Positions 1 to 8,028 of a stretch of 64,000 nt of DNA are shown here, in pieces; the stretch's first letter is position 1, and each line of letters opens with the position of its first letter. Both the position numbers and the translations under genes were made by a program. This DNA is from Candidatus Methanomethylophilaceae archaeon (GTDB lineage: Archaea > Thermoplasmatota > Thermoplasmata > Methanomassiliicoccales > Methanomethylophilaceae): positions 34,564-98,563 of the forward strand of contig JAFYAH010000001.1 of the NCBI GenBank assembly GCA_017540825.1, read 5' to 3'. Under the pieces are notes generated by a model that was not told where the DNA came from, made no database searches, and was given only the letters and a program-made list of their open reading frames with translations.

Positions 1-69
1 GGCGCGGCTGATGAGATAGGACGCCACAGGGGAGTCTATCCCTCCGGAAAGCAGCGATACGGCCTTCAT
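1..69 (-). CDS. PP-loop ATPase, ThiI-like tRNA sulfurtransferase (N-terminal fragment)
   Basis: Only the first 23 codons are in the window; the gene runs off the left edge. The ATG at 69-67 opens a peptide MKAVSLLSGGIDSPVASYLI, and SGGIDSPVA is the PP-loop (ATP pyrophosphatase) signature of ThiI-type 4-thiouridine/thiazole enzymes, which adenylate a target before sulfur transfer. Its start overlaps the stop of the csl4 gene by 4 bp (ATGA), so it is translationally coupled to the RNA-processing genes upstream. A QueC or other PP-loop enzyme is possible because the rest is unseen; DSPVA favours ThiI. Confidence 0.65.
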   Translation of the reverse strand, partial: MKAVSLLSGGIDSPVASYLISRA

Positions 70-632
70 CGGATCTTCACGTCGCCGTAGTCGTCGGCGA
101 GCTTCCTCGTCGCGCTGTACTTGCACTCGTTGCAGTAGAGGCCGTTGCCTTTCCTGACGAGCTCCGACTTGCACTTCCAGCAGAGGGACCTGATGACGCC
201 CAGATGGTCGTCCTTCGTGGTAAGCTGCAGGGAAGGCTTGACGCTGGTGACCTTCGCCCTTATGTAGTCACCTTTTCTGAGCTCCTTCGACACGTCGTCC
301 GTGTATCCGGGGGATATCTTGGAGACGTGGAGGGTGGCGTAGGTCTCGCATCCGAGGCTCCTGTCGACGCCGTCCTTAGCAACGACGTCGGCCGTAGCCA
401 TCGTGTTCCTGATGTCCGCGACTATGGCGTACACCGTGTCGCCCTCCTTGAGGACGTTGGGCGGGTTCATAGTGACGACCCTGGCGACGCAGTCCTTGTC
501 GTCAAGCTCCAGGACTCCCACCTGGGACGCGTATATCACTCCGTTCTCGGCGAAAGTCCCGTCCGAGGCGTAGTACTCCTCCTCCACGGCGACCTCGTCA
601 CCGGGGAAAACCAATTCTGTTCCTGTCATCAT
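66..632 (-). CDS. csl4: Exosome complex RNA-binding protein Csl4
   Basis: 188 residues. Csl4 is one of the two RNA-binding cap proteins of the archaeal exosome, which degrades or tails RNA 3' to 5'. The protein has an N-terminal segment beginning with the family-typical FPGDEVAVEEEY, a central S1/OB-type domain (about residues 62-140), and a C-terminal zinc ribbon with CWKC and CNEC pairs near residues 150-170. Length and domain order fit archaeal Csl4. It lies 3 bp downstream of the METTL5-like gene and overlaps the PP-loop gene, forming a minus-strand operon of RNA modification and decay. Either of two adjacent ATG codons could be the start. Confidence 0.93.
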   Translation of the reverse strand: MMTGTELVFPGDEVAVEEEYYASDGTFAENGVIYASQVGVLELDDKDCVARVVTMNPPNVLKEGDTVYAIVADIRNTMATADVVAKDGVDRSLGCETYATLHVSKISPGYTDDVSKELRKGDYIRAKVTSVKPSLQLTTKDDHLGVIRSLCWKCKSELVRKGNGLYCNECKYSATRKLADDYGDVKIR

Positions 633-635
633 GAC

Positions 636-1229
636 TCACCTTATGTTGACGACAGCGACGTCTACCGTCTTCTTCGTCTTCGTATGAAACGCGAATACAT
701 GAGGGATTTCGTACTTATAGATTCTATAGGAGGCCACTGTGCGGCCGCGCCTTCCGCAGTACTCCTTGACGAAGTCCAGCGTATCGGCCATGTGGATGGA
801 GTACACGCACTCCGAAAGCGACATGGCGCGGTCCAGGAAGGGCCGGTCGGCGTTCCTGCTCTGGCATCCGAAGGGCGGGTTCATGAATATCGTGTCGGCC
901 TGCTCTTCGACGTCCCTGACGTCCCTGTGCACGAAATCGACGTCGACGCCTAATGCTATCGCATTGGAGCGGGCGATCTCCAGGGCCTTCTCCGAGACGT
1001 CGAACCCGACGACCATCCCTGCCCCGAGGAGGCAGGCCCCGATGGAGAACATGCCGGTCCCGCACCCCAGGTCGACGACCTTCATGCCGAACACGTCGCC
1101 GTTGCGGTAGGCGTCGAACAGTATCTCCGACGCCATGGAGGCAGGGGTCATGTACTGCTCCAGGGCGGGATCGGGGTCTTCGAACCCTCTCACCCTCTGC
1201 AGCGCCATCTCAAGGTCCTTGCGCTTCAT
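636..1229 (-). CDS. METTL5-like adenine-N6 RNA methyltransferase
   Basis: 197-residue class I SAM-dependent methyltransferase. The SAM-binding motif VVDLGCGTGMFSIGA lies near residues 50-64 and the N6-adenine/glutamine catalytic motif NPPFG near residues 117-121. NPPFG plus this short length matches the archaeal relatives of eukaryotic METTL5, which methylates small-subunit rRNA; the rRNA target here is inferred from family membership. It is the first gene of a minus-strand operon with csl4 and a ThiI-like gene, fitting an RNA role. A TATA-like ATATACC lies about 25 bp upstream of the ATG, suggesting a leaderless or very short-leader mRNA. Confidence 0.85.
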   Translation of the reverse strand: MKRKDLEMALQRVRGFEDPDPALEQYMTPASMASEILFDAYRNGDVFGMKVVDLGCGTGMFSIGACLLGAGMVVGFDVSEKALEIARSNAIALGVDVDFVHRDVRDVEEQADTIFMNPPFGCQSRNADRPFLDRAMSLSECVYSIHMADTLDFVKEYCGRRGRTVASYRIYKYEIPHVFAFHTKTKKTVDVAVVNIR

Positions 1230-1738
1230 CGCAAGCGGATAGTCGGTGCCGGTATATCCGTTATCCGAACGCGCCCGTTCCAGGATCCTTTCTCGCGGCG
1301 GCCCGAATCTTCAAGATGGCGGATTATGACATCTGGAACGCGGGCAGGTGGCGACTCTACGATGGCCGCCGCCGACACGGCAGGGCCGACATGAACGGGT
1401 CAGCAGGACGCTCATGCGTTTTTCTCGAGAATCGCTGTCGGATGCGCTCAATGTCCTGATTATGTCTTGTTAAAGCCTCCATCACGGCCAGATGGATGTT
1501 AGACACTGTTATATATCACGTAAAACTAACGGTCTAGTGGATAAAGCCATCGGTATTGCAGATGCTGGTGGCGGTATTCGATCCTTCAAACCGTTTCCGG
1601 GTGCGGTTCCCTTTAGCCGTGCCCGGTCAATATTTCGATGATTTCCTCCCGTTATGGCATCCGAAAGACCCTTTAACGATGATGCGATTATCGTCATGCA
1701 TACACAGGTATCGCAGCCTCGAAAGAGGAGGTGTGCTA
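1230..1738. other. Intergenic region with purH promoter and leader
   Basis: About 500 bp between the divergent METTL5-like gene and purH. A clear AT-rich box TTATATATC at 1509-1517 is the best promoter for purH, which would give a leader of roughly 200 nt. A long frame runs through the leader into purH, but its N-terminal part lacks PurH similarity. I found no convincing tRNA or C/D-box RNA. The leader length is unusual for this compact genome and could hold regulation, but no known riboswitch is recognised. Confidence 0.5.
1509..1517 (+). promoter_or_regulatory. TATA box, purH promoter
   Basis: TTATATATC in otherwise GC-rich DNA. The predicted transcription start about 25 bp downstream gives a ~200-nt 5' leader for purH. 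Confidence 0.5.
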
Positions 1739-3289
1739 TTGTCTAAAGTTCGCAGAGCGATAATCAGCGTTTCCGACAAGTATGGGATCGTGGACTTCGC
1801 AAGGTCCCTCTCCTCGCTCGGAATCGAAATAATCTCCACAGGCGGGACATACAGGCTTTTGAAAGAGAACGGCGTCCGCGTCACCGAGGTGTCCGATGTG
1901 ACCGGGTTCCCCGAGATGCTCGACGGCCGCGTAAAGACGCTCCATCCGAGCATCCATGCAGGCATCCTCGCTCGCAGGGACGTACCGGAGCACATGCAGG
2001 CCATATCGGACAAAGGGATAGAGCCCATAGACATGGTGGTCATAAACCTCTATCCGTTCAAGCAGACCGTCCTGAAAGAGAGCTCCACCTTCGAGGACGT
2101 CGTAGAGAACATAGACATCGGCGGCCCCAGCATGATCCGCGCCGCGGCGAAGAACTGGAAGTCCGTCGCTGTCGTCACCTCGCCCAGCCAGTACGACGAC
2201 GTACTCGACCAGCTGAAGGAGTCCGGAGAGCTTTCCGAGGAGCTCCTGGGGAGGCTCATGGCCGAGGCCTTCGTGACCACCGCCAACTACGACGCCATGA
2301 TAGCGTCCCGCATGTACCCCCACTTCTGCAAAGGGTTCCCCGCGTCGTTCCCAATCCCGCTGGAGAAGGTGGAGGACCTCAGGTACGGGGAGAACCCCAA
2401 CCAGTCCGCAGCGTTCTACAAGGACCCGTTCACCCCGGGCACCACGGTCGCCAAGGCGGAGCAGATCCATGGCAAGCAGCTCTCCTACAACAACATCCTC
2501 GACCTGGACAAGGCCCTGGACATCTGCATGGACTTCGAGAAGCCCACCGCGGTCGTCATGAAGCACACCAACCCGTGCGGGCTGGCGTCGGCCGACAGCA
2601 TCTACGACGCTTTCATCACCGCCTACAACGTGGATCCGCTCTCGGCGTTCGGATGCGTCATCTGCCTGAACAGGAACTGCGACGTGGCCACCGCCCAGGA
2701 GATCTCCCAGCACTTCGTGGAGGCCGTCATCTGCCCCGACTACGAGGAGGGCGCGGCGGAGATAATGGAGGCCAAGAAGAACATACGCCTCCTCAGGACC
2801 AAGTCCCCCATATGCCCTTCCGAGAAGCACAGGGAGTACAAGATGAAGAAGGTCCAGGGCGGGATGCTCGTCCAGACCGACGAGGACGTTGCCATAGACC
2901 CGGCGAACCTGAAGGTGGTCACCAACCGCGCTCCCACCGAGGAGGAGGTCGCGGCGCTCCTGTTCGCCTGGAAGCTCGCTAAGCACGTGACCTCCAACGC
3001 CGTCGTGTACGTGAGGGAGGAGCGCGCCGTGGGGATCGGAGCCGGGCAGATGAGCCGCGTGGATTCCGCCAAGATCGCCACGATGAAGGCGAACGAGCCC
3101 ACCAAGGGCTGCGTCATGGCTTCGGACGCGTTCTTCCCGTTCAGGGACGGCGTCGACGAAGCCGCCGCGGCAGGCGTGACGGCCATAATCCAGCCGGGCG
3201 GGAGCATCAGGGACCAGGAGGTCATCGACGCCGCCAACGAACACGGGATGGCGATGGTGTTCACCGGCTGCCGCGTCTTCAGGCACTGA
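1739..3289 (+). CDS. purH: Bifunctional AICAR formyltransferase / IMP cyclohydrolase
   Basis: 516 residues from a TTG start at 1739. The start is chosen because GAGGAGGTG sits about 7 nt before it and because the encoded VRRAIISVSDKYGI is the conserved PurH N-terminus; the open frame continues upstream but without homology. Residues ~1-190 are the MGS-like cyclohydrolase domain, the rest the AICAR formyltransferase domain with the catalytic K275-H276 in MKHTNPCG. It performs the last two steps of IMP synthesis, using 10-formyl-tetrahydrofolate. Many methanogens use PurP/PurO instead, so PurH with FolD (23768) fits a folate-using methanogen. A hairpin and T-run follow the stop. Confidence 0.95.
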   Translation: MSKVRRAIISVSDKYGIVDFARSLSSLGIEIISTGGTYRLLKENGVRVTEVSDVTGFPEMLDGRVKTLHPSIHAGILARRDVPEHMQAISDKGIEPIDMVVINLYPFKQTVLKESSTFEDVVENIDIGGPSMIRAAAKNWKSVAVVTSPSQYDDVLDQLKESGELSEELLGRLMAEAFVTTANYDAMIASRMYPHFCKGFPASFPIPLEKVEDLRYGENPNQSAAFYKDPFTPGTTVAKAEQIHGKQLSYNNILDLDKALDICMDFEKPTAVVMKHTNPCGLASADSIYDAFITAYNVDPLSAFGCVICLNRNCDVATAQEISQHFVEAVICPDYEEGAAEIMEAKKNIRLLRTKSPICPSEKHREYKMKKVQGGMLVQTDEDVAIDPANLKVVTNRAPTEEEVAALLFAWKLAKHVTSNAVVYVREERAVGIGAGQMSRVDSAKIATMKANEPTKGCVMASDAFFPFRDGVDEAAAAGVTAIIQPGGSIRDQEVIDAANEHGMAMVFTGCRVFRH

Positions 3290-3296
3290 AAAAACC

Positions 3297-3319
3297 GGAG
3301 GGGGTTCTCCCCTCTTTTT
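3297..3319 (+). terminator. Hairpin plus T-run after purH
   Basis: G-rich/C-rich inverted repeat (GAGGGG...CCCCTC) followed by TTTTTA, starting 7 bp after the purH stop. It lies between convergent genes and overlaps the end of the small zinc-protein gene on the other strand. Confidence 0.6.
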
Positions 3320-3569
3320 AATAATAGGGCCCGGCGCCTCGCGGTCGGTTCCCGGTCGTCCTCTTGTTCTCTTCCACCATGGGCTCCAGGTCGGTGGGTA
3401 TTATCGGCTTGCCCTCCGCCTTCCTCTTCATGTGGCCGCCGGGCCCTCCGCGGGCGATCCTGGCCTTCTCGATGCATTCGGGGTCGTCGCAGACAAAGGC
3501 AGCGTATATGACGTTCTTGCAGGTCTTCCCGCAGAACTCGCATGTGTAGTCGTCGAGATTGAGAGGCAT
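3318..3569 (-). CDS. Small zinc-binding protein of unknown function
   Basis: 83 residues. The N-terminal half has CEFCGKTC and CDDPEC, which look like a compact Cys4 zinc site (C10, C13, and a later pair near residues 27-32). The C-terminal half is basic and Gly/Pro-rich (GGPGGH, NRPRGAG), suggesting nucleic-acid contact or disorder. I do not recognise a named family. It is convergent with purH and shares the terminator region. Codon use and GC match the neighbours, supporting a real gene. Confidence 0.65.
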   Translation of the reverse strand: MPLNLDDYTCEFCGKTCKNVIYAAFVCDDPECIEKARIARGGPGGHMKRKAEGKPIIPTDLEPMVEENKRTTGNRPRGAGPYY

Positions 3570-3721
3570 GGACGTTAATCCCGGGTTGCGGATAAAGACT
3601 TTATCGATATCCTCGACGCACTTTCAGAATCTGGATAGCAAGCCATTACGAATTTATGAATCTGAGAAGAAGGGGACGACTGCTGTAAAGGTCCGGGCGA
3701 GGGGAAGGAACCCCTGCCCGC

Positions 3722-4522
3722 TCAGGCCATCTCCAGGTCGAACCGGACCGGCTTGCAGCCGAGGGATGCGCGGTCCAGGACGACGACGTCGGCCTTCCCG
3801 ACGTACTCGGCGATGTTGTGGCGGCCTATCTCCCCGGATGCCTCGACGACTATGCGGTCCGAGACGGACTTGGCGGCGTCGAACACGTCGGCGGTCGACT
3901 CGGGCCCCAGCCCTACGGCCCTCACGATGTCCGCTCCCATCGACGACGCGACAGCGGCCTCTTCCGCGCTGACCACCTCGATCCCTCTCTTGACTGCGAC
4001 GGAGGCCTTGGAGATGCGCTCCATGGCGTTCCTCACGCCGCCGCAGGCCGACACATGGGACCTCTTCAGGAACACCAGGGAGTCCAGGGCGTCGGCGTGG
4101 GGGTCTCCTCCTCCGACCAGCACCGCCTTCCTCTCGAACGTTCCGAACCCCGGGACGGACGTCCCTTCTACGGCCACGGCGACTTTCCCGTGCGCCGCCT
4201 CCGCAACGGAGGACACGGCTGTGGCCACGCCGCTCATGCACGATAGGAATCCGAGGGCGGTGCCTTCGCAGGTCAGGATGCCCTGCAGCGGGCCGGATAT
4301 CGACAGCACGCGGGACCCCGCGCGGACTCTGTCGCCGTCCTTGGCCGTGGGCTCCGCGTCCGCTCCCAGGATGGCGAAGACGTCGGACGCCTCGTCGATC
4401 CCGGCCAGCACGGCGTCTTCGCGGCATACGACATGGGCGGTGCCGTCCACGTCCGGCACGGACAGCTTGGTGGTCAGGTCGCGCCTGCCGACGTCGGCCT
4501 TGAGGAAAGCCGATAGGTCCAT
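3722..4522 (-). CDS. NadC-like type II phosphoribosyltransferase with altered active site
   Basis: 266 residues, the normal NadC length. Order of landmarks: DLTT near residue 15, an EGTALGFLSCMSGVATAV block near residues 85-102 (family ERTALNxLxxxSGIAT), VGGGDPHADALDSLVFLKRSH near 135-156 (family GGGxNHRxGLxDxxLIKDNH), and a C-terminal barrel ending in VVEASGEIG. The fold is that of quinolinate phosphoribosyltransferase. However, the basic residues that bind quinolinate are replaced: ERT becomes EGT, the TRKT position reads EGTS, and NHR becomes PHA. Quinolinate is therefore unlikely to be the substrate; a nicotinate-type or other ring base is possible. It is second in an operon with the beta-CASP gene, 4 bp apart. 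Confidence 0.75.
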   Translation of the reverse strand: MDLSAFLKADVGRRDLTTKLSVPDVDGTAHVVCREDAVLAGIDEASDVFAILGADAEPTAKDGDRVRAGSRVLSISGPLQGILTCEGTALGFLSCMSGVATAVSSVAEAAHGKVAVAVEGTSVPGFGTFERKAVLVGGGDPHADALDSLVFLKRSHVSACGGVRNAMERISKASVAVKRGIEVVSAEEAAVASSMGADIVRAVGLGPESTADVFDAAKSVSDRIVVEASGEIGRHNIAEYVGKADVVVLDRASLGCKPVRFDLEMA

Positions 4523-4526
4523 GCGC

Positions 4527-5762
4527 TCAGATCTCCAGGTGGAACTCCTGTCCTGTGGACGGGAGGATGACGTTGTAGTCCTCCAGGTCGGGGAGGAACA
4601 GGTCGCGCGTCTCGGAATGCATCATGATGACGTTGTCCGGGTCGCACTTCTCTATGAACCTGACGATCTGCCCGTGGTCGGCGTGCGCGGAGAAGTCATA
4701 CCTCTCGAGCTCGCAGGCCACCTTGCAGATCTCGCCGTCGATGTTCACGCAGCCGTTCTCCAGGAGCATCCTCCCGTTGGTGTCCTCGGCCTGGTACCCG
4801 ACCAGCAGGATGGCGCTCTTGGGGTCGTTCCGGAGGCTCTTCAGGTATCCGAGTATGGGCCCCCCGTCAAGCATGCCACCGGTGGTGACTATGATGTCCC
4901 CTTTTCTGGCGGAGTCCCTGGAGACCCCGTTCCTGACCTCGTTGAACCTCTTCTTGGCGGATTTGAGGGCCTTGACGTCCTTGATGTACTCGGGGTAGTC
5001 CAGGAACAGGCGCGTCACGGCCCTTCCCATGCCGTCCACCCACATGTCGTAGTCGAGGTTCTTGAGCAGGAGCATTATCTCCTGGGTCCTTCCGACTGCG
5101 AAGCAGGGGATCAGGACGGTGCCTCCGCGCTCCACGACCTCCTTGATCTTGGCCAGGAACCTCTGCTCGGTGTCCTTCCTTGACGGGTGGTAGCGGCCCC
5201 CGTAGGTGCCCTCGATGAACAGGTTCGTGCAGTCCTCGGGCTTGGCGGCCCCGACGAGCCTCTGGCTCTCGGTGTGTATGTCTCCCGAGTAGACGGTCTT
5301 GACGTCCTTCTCGAAGGCGAACATCGCCGCTCCCGGTATGTGGCCGGCGTCCAGCATGGTCACGTCCACATGGTTCAGGCTTATCGTGTCGTTGAACGTC
5401 ATGGCCGCGACGGCCCTCATGGTCCTCTCGATGTCGCCGGAGGTGTACGGCTGGACGTAGTCCTCCGCCTTCGCTATCTTCAGGGTGTCGTTCATCATGA
5501 GCTCCCCGATCTCCGCGCTGAGGGGGGTCGTGAACAGCGTGCAGTCGTTCCTTCCGCACACCTGGGGGATCATCCCGCAGTGGTCCAGATGGGCGTGGGT
5601 GAGGAACACGTAGTCCACCTTGGGCGCAGGCAGGGGAAACTCCGGCGGCTTGGTAGGGCTCAGGCCGTATTCCACCAGCAGGCTCATGTCGTCGCCTTCC
5701 ATGGTCATCCCCATGCGGCCTACCATGTCGGCTCCGCCGAGGAATCTGAACTTCATATCCAT
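4527..5762 (-). CDS. Beta-CASP metallo-beta-lactamase ribonuclease (aCPSF2-like)
   Basis: 411 residues from the ATG at 5762, chosen because AAAGGAG lies 8 nt upstream and MDMKFRFLGGADMVGR matches the family start; the frame extends further up but its first ATG lies upstream of the likely transcription start. The metal-binding motif HxHxDH is H56-A-H58-L-D60-H61, followed by DAGHIPGAAM, YSGDIH and a C-terminal SAHADH. A beta-CASP segment (FIEGTYGGRYH) lies between. No KH domains precede it, so it resembles archaeal CPSF2 rather than the termination factor FttA/aCPSF1. It is predicted to be an RNA exo- or endonuclease. Confidence 0.85.
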   Translation of the reverse strand: MDMKFRFLGGADMVGRMGMTMEGDDMSLLVEYGLSPTKPPEFPLPAPKVDYVFLTHAHLDHCGMIPQVCGRNDCTLFTTPLSAEIGELMMNDTLKIAKAEDYVQPYTSGDIERTMRAVAAMTFNDTISLNHVDVTMLDAGHIPGAAMFAFEKDVKTVYSGDIHTESQRLVGAAKPEDCTNLFIEGTYGGRYHPSRKDTEQRFLAKIKEVVERGGTVLIPCFAVGRTQEIMLLLKNLDYDMWVDGMGRAVTRLFLDYPEYIKDVKALKSAKKRFNEVRNGVSRDSARKGDIIVTTGGMLDGGPILGYLKSLRNDPKSAILLVGYQAEDTNGRMLLENGCVNIDGEICKVACELERYDFSAHADHGQIVRFIEKCDPDNVIMMHSETRDLFLPDLEDYNVILPSTGQEFHLEI

Positions 5763-5870
5763 TGTTTTCAGCTCCTTTTCGTATCGCCTTCGAATCGCGA
5801 AGGGCTTTGTGAAAGGAAGCCCGGTTCCAGGCTCCCCTTGACTGTGATGATGATGCAGGGGCATCGCCCT

Positions 5871-5880
5871 GTATATAAGG
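5871..5880 (-). promoter_or_regulatory. TATA box for the beta-CASP/NadC-like operon
   Basis: CCTTATATAC on the minus strand. It predicts a transcript start near 5848 and an ~85-nt leader before the ATG at 5762, which argues against the upstream ATG at 5864. Confidence 0.5.
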
Positions 5881-6051
5881 CAGTCAACGCTATTTTCAGC
5901 GTATATATCTAACTTGCTATAGGGCAGGGGGAACGCGCCGAGGACAGGATGCGGTCCCGGCCCATGCTCTTGCGATAACTGGCATCATCAGGCGCTTCCT
6001 GCTCGCCGCCAGCGGGGAGCGGGGATCCGGCGGCTCTCGTGTGCCACCTCG

Positions 6052-6065
6052 ATATAACTATATAC
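6052..6065 (+). promoter_or_regulatory. TATA box of the tfs operon
   Basis: ATATAACTATATAC, about 35-48 bp ahead of the TTG start of tfs; it probably drives the whole tfs-pcn-tkt-tal-reductase-taw2 operon. Confidence 0.5.
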
Positions 6066-6099
6066 GGACAGTCAATCCCCAAAAACAGAGGCTGTTAAA

Positions 6100-6405
6100 T
6101 TGTTTTGTTCGTCGTGCGGTTCAATGATGCTTCCCAGGGACGGAAAGTACGTCTGTTCTGGCTGCGGCTTCGAAATGGAGATCGGCGAGAAGAAGGAAGT
6201 CATAACCACCGAATCCAAGGACAAGGAGACCGTGGTCATGTCATCCGAAGACACTCCGGCGACCCTTCCGAAGACTCGTATACTCTGTCCGAAATGCGGC
6301 CATACGGAGGCTTTCTACGTCATAAGGCAGACCCGTGCTGCCGATGAGCCTGAGACCATGATCTACCGTTGCTGCAGCTGCAACCACTCCTGGAGAGAAT
6401 ACTGA
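6100..6405 (+). CDS. tfs: Transcription factor S (TFIIS/Rpb9-like)
   Basis: 101 residues with a TTG start. The N-terminal zinc ribbon uses C3, C6, C19 and C22; the C-terminal TFIIS-type ribbon has CPKCG and CCSC with the catalytic acidic pair in QTRAADEPET. TFS inserts this loop into RNA polymerase to stimulate cleavage of backtracked transcripts. The usual motif is RSADEPET, so the Ser to Ala change is a small deviation while Asp-Glu is kept. It is the first gene of a tightly spaced operon; pcn starts 11 bp later. Confidence 0.93.
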   Translation: MFCSSCGSMMLPRDGKYVCSGCGFEMEIGEKKEVITTESKDKETVVMSSEDTPATLPKTRILCPKCGHTEAFYVIRQTRAADEPETMIYRCCSCNHSWREY

Positions 6406-6416
6406 GGTGAGCCCAG

Positions 6417-7196
6417 ATGTCAGAGGTTGTTGGATACGATGACGCCCCTGCACAGAACCAGTTCAGCGTCGAGCTGAAGTCCGACACGCTGAAAGGCCTG
6501 GTCAACGTGATCTCCGCCCTCGTCGACGAGGTCAAGTTCTCGATAACGCCCGAGGGGATGACGCTCAAGGCGGTGGACGCGGCGCACGTCGCCATGATAG
6601 AGATGAAGGTGGACAAGGGCGCGTTCGAATCCTACTACGCCGAGGACTGCGACATCGGCCTCGACCTGGACAAGGTGAAGGGCGTCCTGAAGCTGGCGTC
6701 CGGGGTGGACCTCATGAGGATGGAGAAGGACCCCTCCACCGGCAGGCTGGTATTCAAGATAGGGAACATCACGAGGGAGATGGCCGTCCTCGATCCTTCG
6801 AGCTTCAGCGACCCCAAGGTCCCGGACCTGCACCTCAAGGCCAGCATCGGCATCTCCGTGGACGAGCTCAAGAGGGGGATAAGCGCTGCCGACACGATCT
6901 CGGACCACATAACGATGAAGGCCAACCCCGAGCGCTTCGAGCTCTCGTGCGAAGGAGACACGGACTCAGTGTCTCTGTCGGTGGAGAAGAGCGCCCTGGT
7001 AGACCTCAGCACGGACTCCGAGGTCTGCAGCATGTTCCCTCTGGACTACTTCTCTAACATAATCAAGGCCGTTCCCGGCGGCACGGTCATCAACATAGAG
7101 CTCGACAACGACTATCCTATGAAGCTGCTGTTCAACATCGCGGACAAGCACGTGTCCGTCAACTATCTCCTTGCGCCGAGGATCGAGAGTGACTGA
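6417..7196 (+). CDS. pcn: DNA polymerase sliding clamp PCNA
   Basis: 259 residues with a somewhat longer N-terminus than usual (SEVVGYDDAPAQNQ) before FSVELKSDTLKGLVNVISAL. Two PCNA folds joined by the interdomain connector, with the typical DAAHVAMIEM of the first domain and a C-terminal YLLAPRIE. It forms the homotrimeric ring that tethers polymerase, ligase and FEN1. GAGGTGA precedes the ATG. It sits between tfs and the transketolase genes, only 1 bp from the next start. Confidence 0.95.
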   Translation: MSEVVGYDDAPAQNQFSVELKSDTLKGLVNVISALVDEVKFSITPEGMTLKAVDAAHVAMIEMKVDKGAFESYYAEDCDIGLDLDKVKGVLKLASGVDLMRMEKDPSTGRLVFKIGNITREMAVLDPSSFSDPKVPDLHLKASIGISVDELKRGISAADTISDHITMKANPERFELSCEGDTDSVSLSVEKSALVDLSTDSEVCSMFPLDYFSNIIKAVPGGTVINIELDNDYPMKLLFNIADKHVSVNYLLAPRIESD

Positions 7197-7197
7197 A

Positions 7198-8028
7198 ATG
7201 GCAGAACGCAGCGTAGAGGAACTGAAGAACATTGCGAACAAGCTGAGACTCCACGTCATCAGGATGACCTATGCGGCCTCTTCGGGCCATCCTGGCGGAT
7301 CCCTGTCTTCCGCCGACCTGATGTCGGCCCTTTATTTCCGCGCCATGAGGCACGATCCTAGCAACCCCTCATGGCCCGACAGGGACAGGTTCGTTCTTTC
7401 CAAGGGCCATGTGGCCCCGGTGCTGTACGCTGCTCTGGCGGAGTCGGGCTACTTCCCCGTGGAGGACCTCCTCTCGCTGAGGAAGATCGGCTCGAAGCTC
7501 CAGGGGCATCCTGTCCGCGGGAAGGTCCCCGGGGTGGAGATGTCCACGGGATCCCTGGGGCAGGGGCTCAGCATGGCCTGCGGCATAGCGCTCGCAGGGA
7601 AGATGGACGGGAAGCAGTACAGGACGTTCTGCCTCCTGGGAGACGGAGAGCTCCAGAGCGGCCAGAACTGGGAGGCGGCGATGTTCGCCCGCCAGTACGG
7701 CCTCAGCAACCTCATCGCGTTCGTGGACCGCAACCGCCTCCAGATCACAGGAAACACCGAGGACGCGGTCGGCCTGGACCCTCTGCCGGAGAAGTGGAGG
7801 GCGTTCGGATGGAACGTGCAGACAATCGACGGCCACGACATCCTTCAGATACTGGAGGCCATAGACAAGGCGTCCACGCACAGGAAGAGCCCCACGGTGA
7901 TCATAATGAACACGGTGAAAGGGAAGGGAGTCTCGTTCATGGAGAACAACGCCGGGTTCCACGGCAGGGCATGCAAGCCGGACGAGTACGAGAAGGCTGT
8001 CGCCGAGCTCGAGAAGGTGATACAGTGA
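7198..8028 (+). CDS. Transketolase, N-terminal (TPP-binding) subunit
   Basis: 276 residues. Start ATG at 7198, 1 bp after the PCNA stop, chosen over an in-frame ATG inside pcn. GDGELQSGQNWEAAMFA followed by DRN is the thiamine-diphosphate/Mg motif; GHPGGSLS and KGHVAPVLYA are typical of the N-terminal subunit of split archaeal transketolases. With the next gene it forms the active enzyme exchanging two-carbon units between sugar phosphates, giving erythrose-4-P and pentoses. Confidence 0.94.
   Translation: MAERSVEELKNIANKLRLHVIRMTYAASSGHPGGSLSSADLMSALYFRAMRHDPSNPSWPDRDRFVLSKGHVAPVLYAALAESGYFPVEDLLSLRKIGSKLQGHPVRGKVPGVEMSTGSLGQGLSMACGIALAGKMDGKQYRTFCLLGDGELQSGQNWEAAMFARQYGLSNLIAFVDRNRLQITGNTEDAVGLDPLPEKWRAFGWNVQTIDGHDILQILEAIDKASTHRKSPTVIIMNTVKGKGVSFMENNAGFHGRACKPDEYEKAVAELEKVIQ

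Larger units (their letters stand above)
5763..6099. other. Divergent promoter region, beta-CASP gene and tfs operon
   Basis: 337 bp between divergently transcribed genes. It contains a minus-strand TATA box at 5871-5880, a palindromic TATATA near 5900-5908, and a plus-strand TATA cluster at 6052-6065. No RNA gene was recognised; the middle (5930-6050) is GC-rich with no clear feature. Confidence 0.5.

Noticed and set aside
1525..1610. Possible tRNA-like sequence (GGTCTAGTGGATAAAG...TTCGATCC)
   Set aside because: The T-arm stem does not pair (CGGTA against CTTCA) and no acceptor stem could be drawn.
1736..3286. Long open frame antisense to purH
   Set aside because: A shadow of the GC-rich purH gene; composition is Arg/Gly/Val/His-rich and matches no family.
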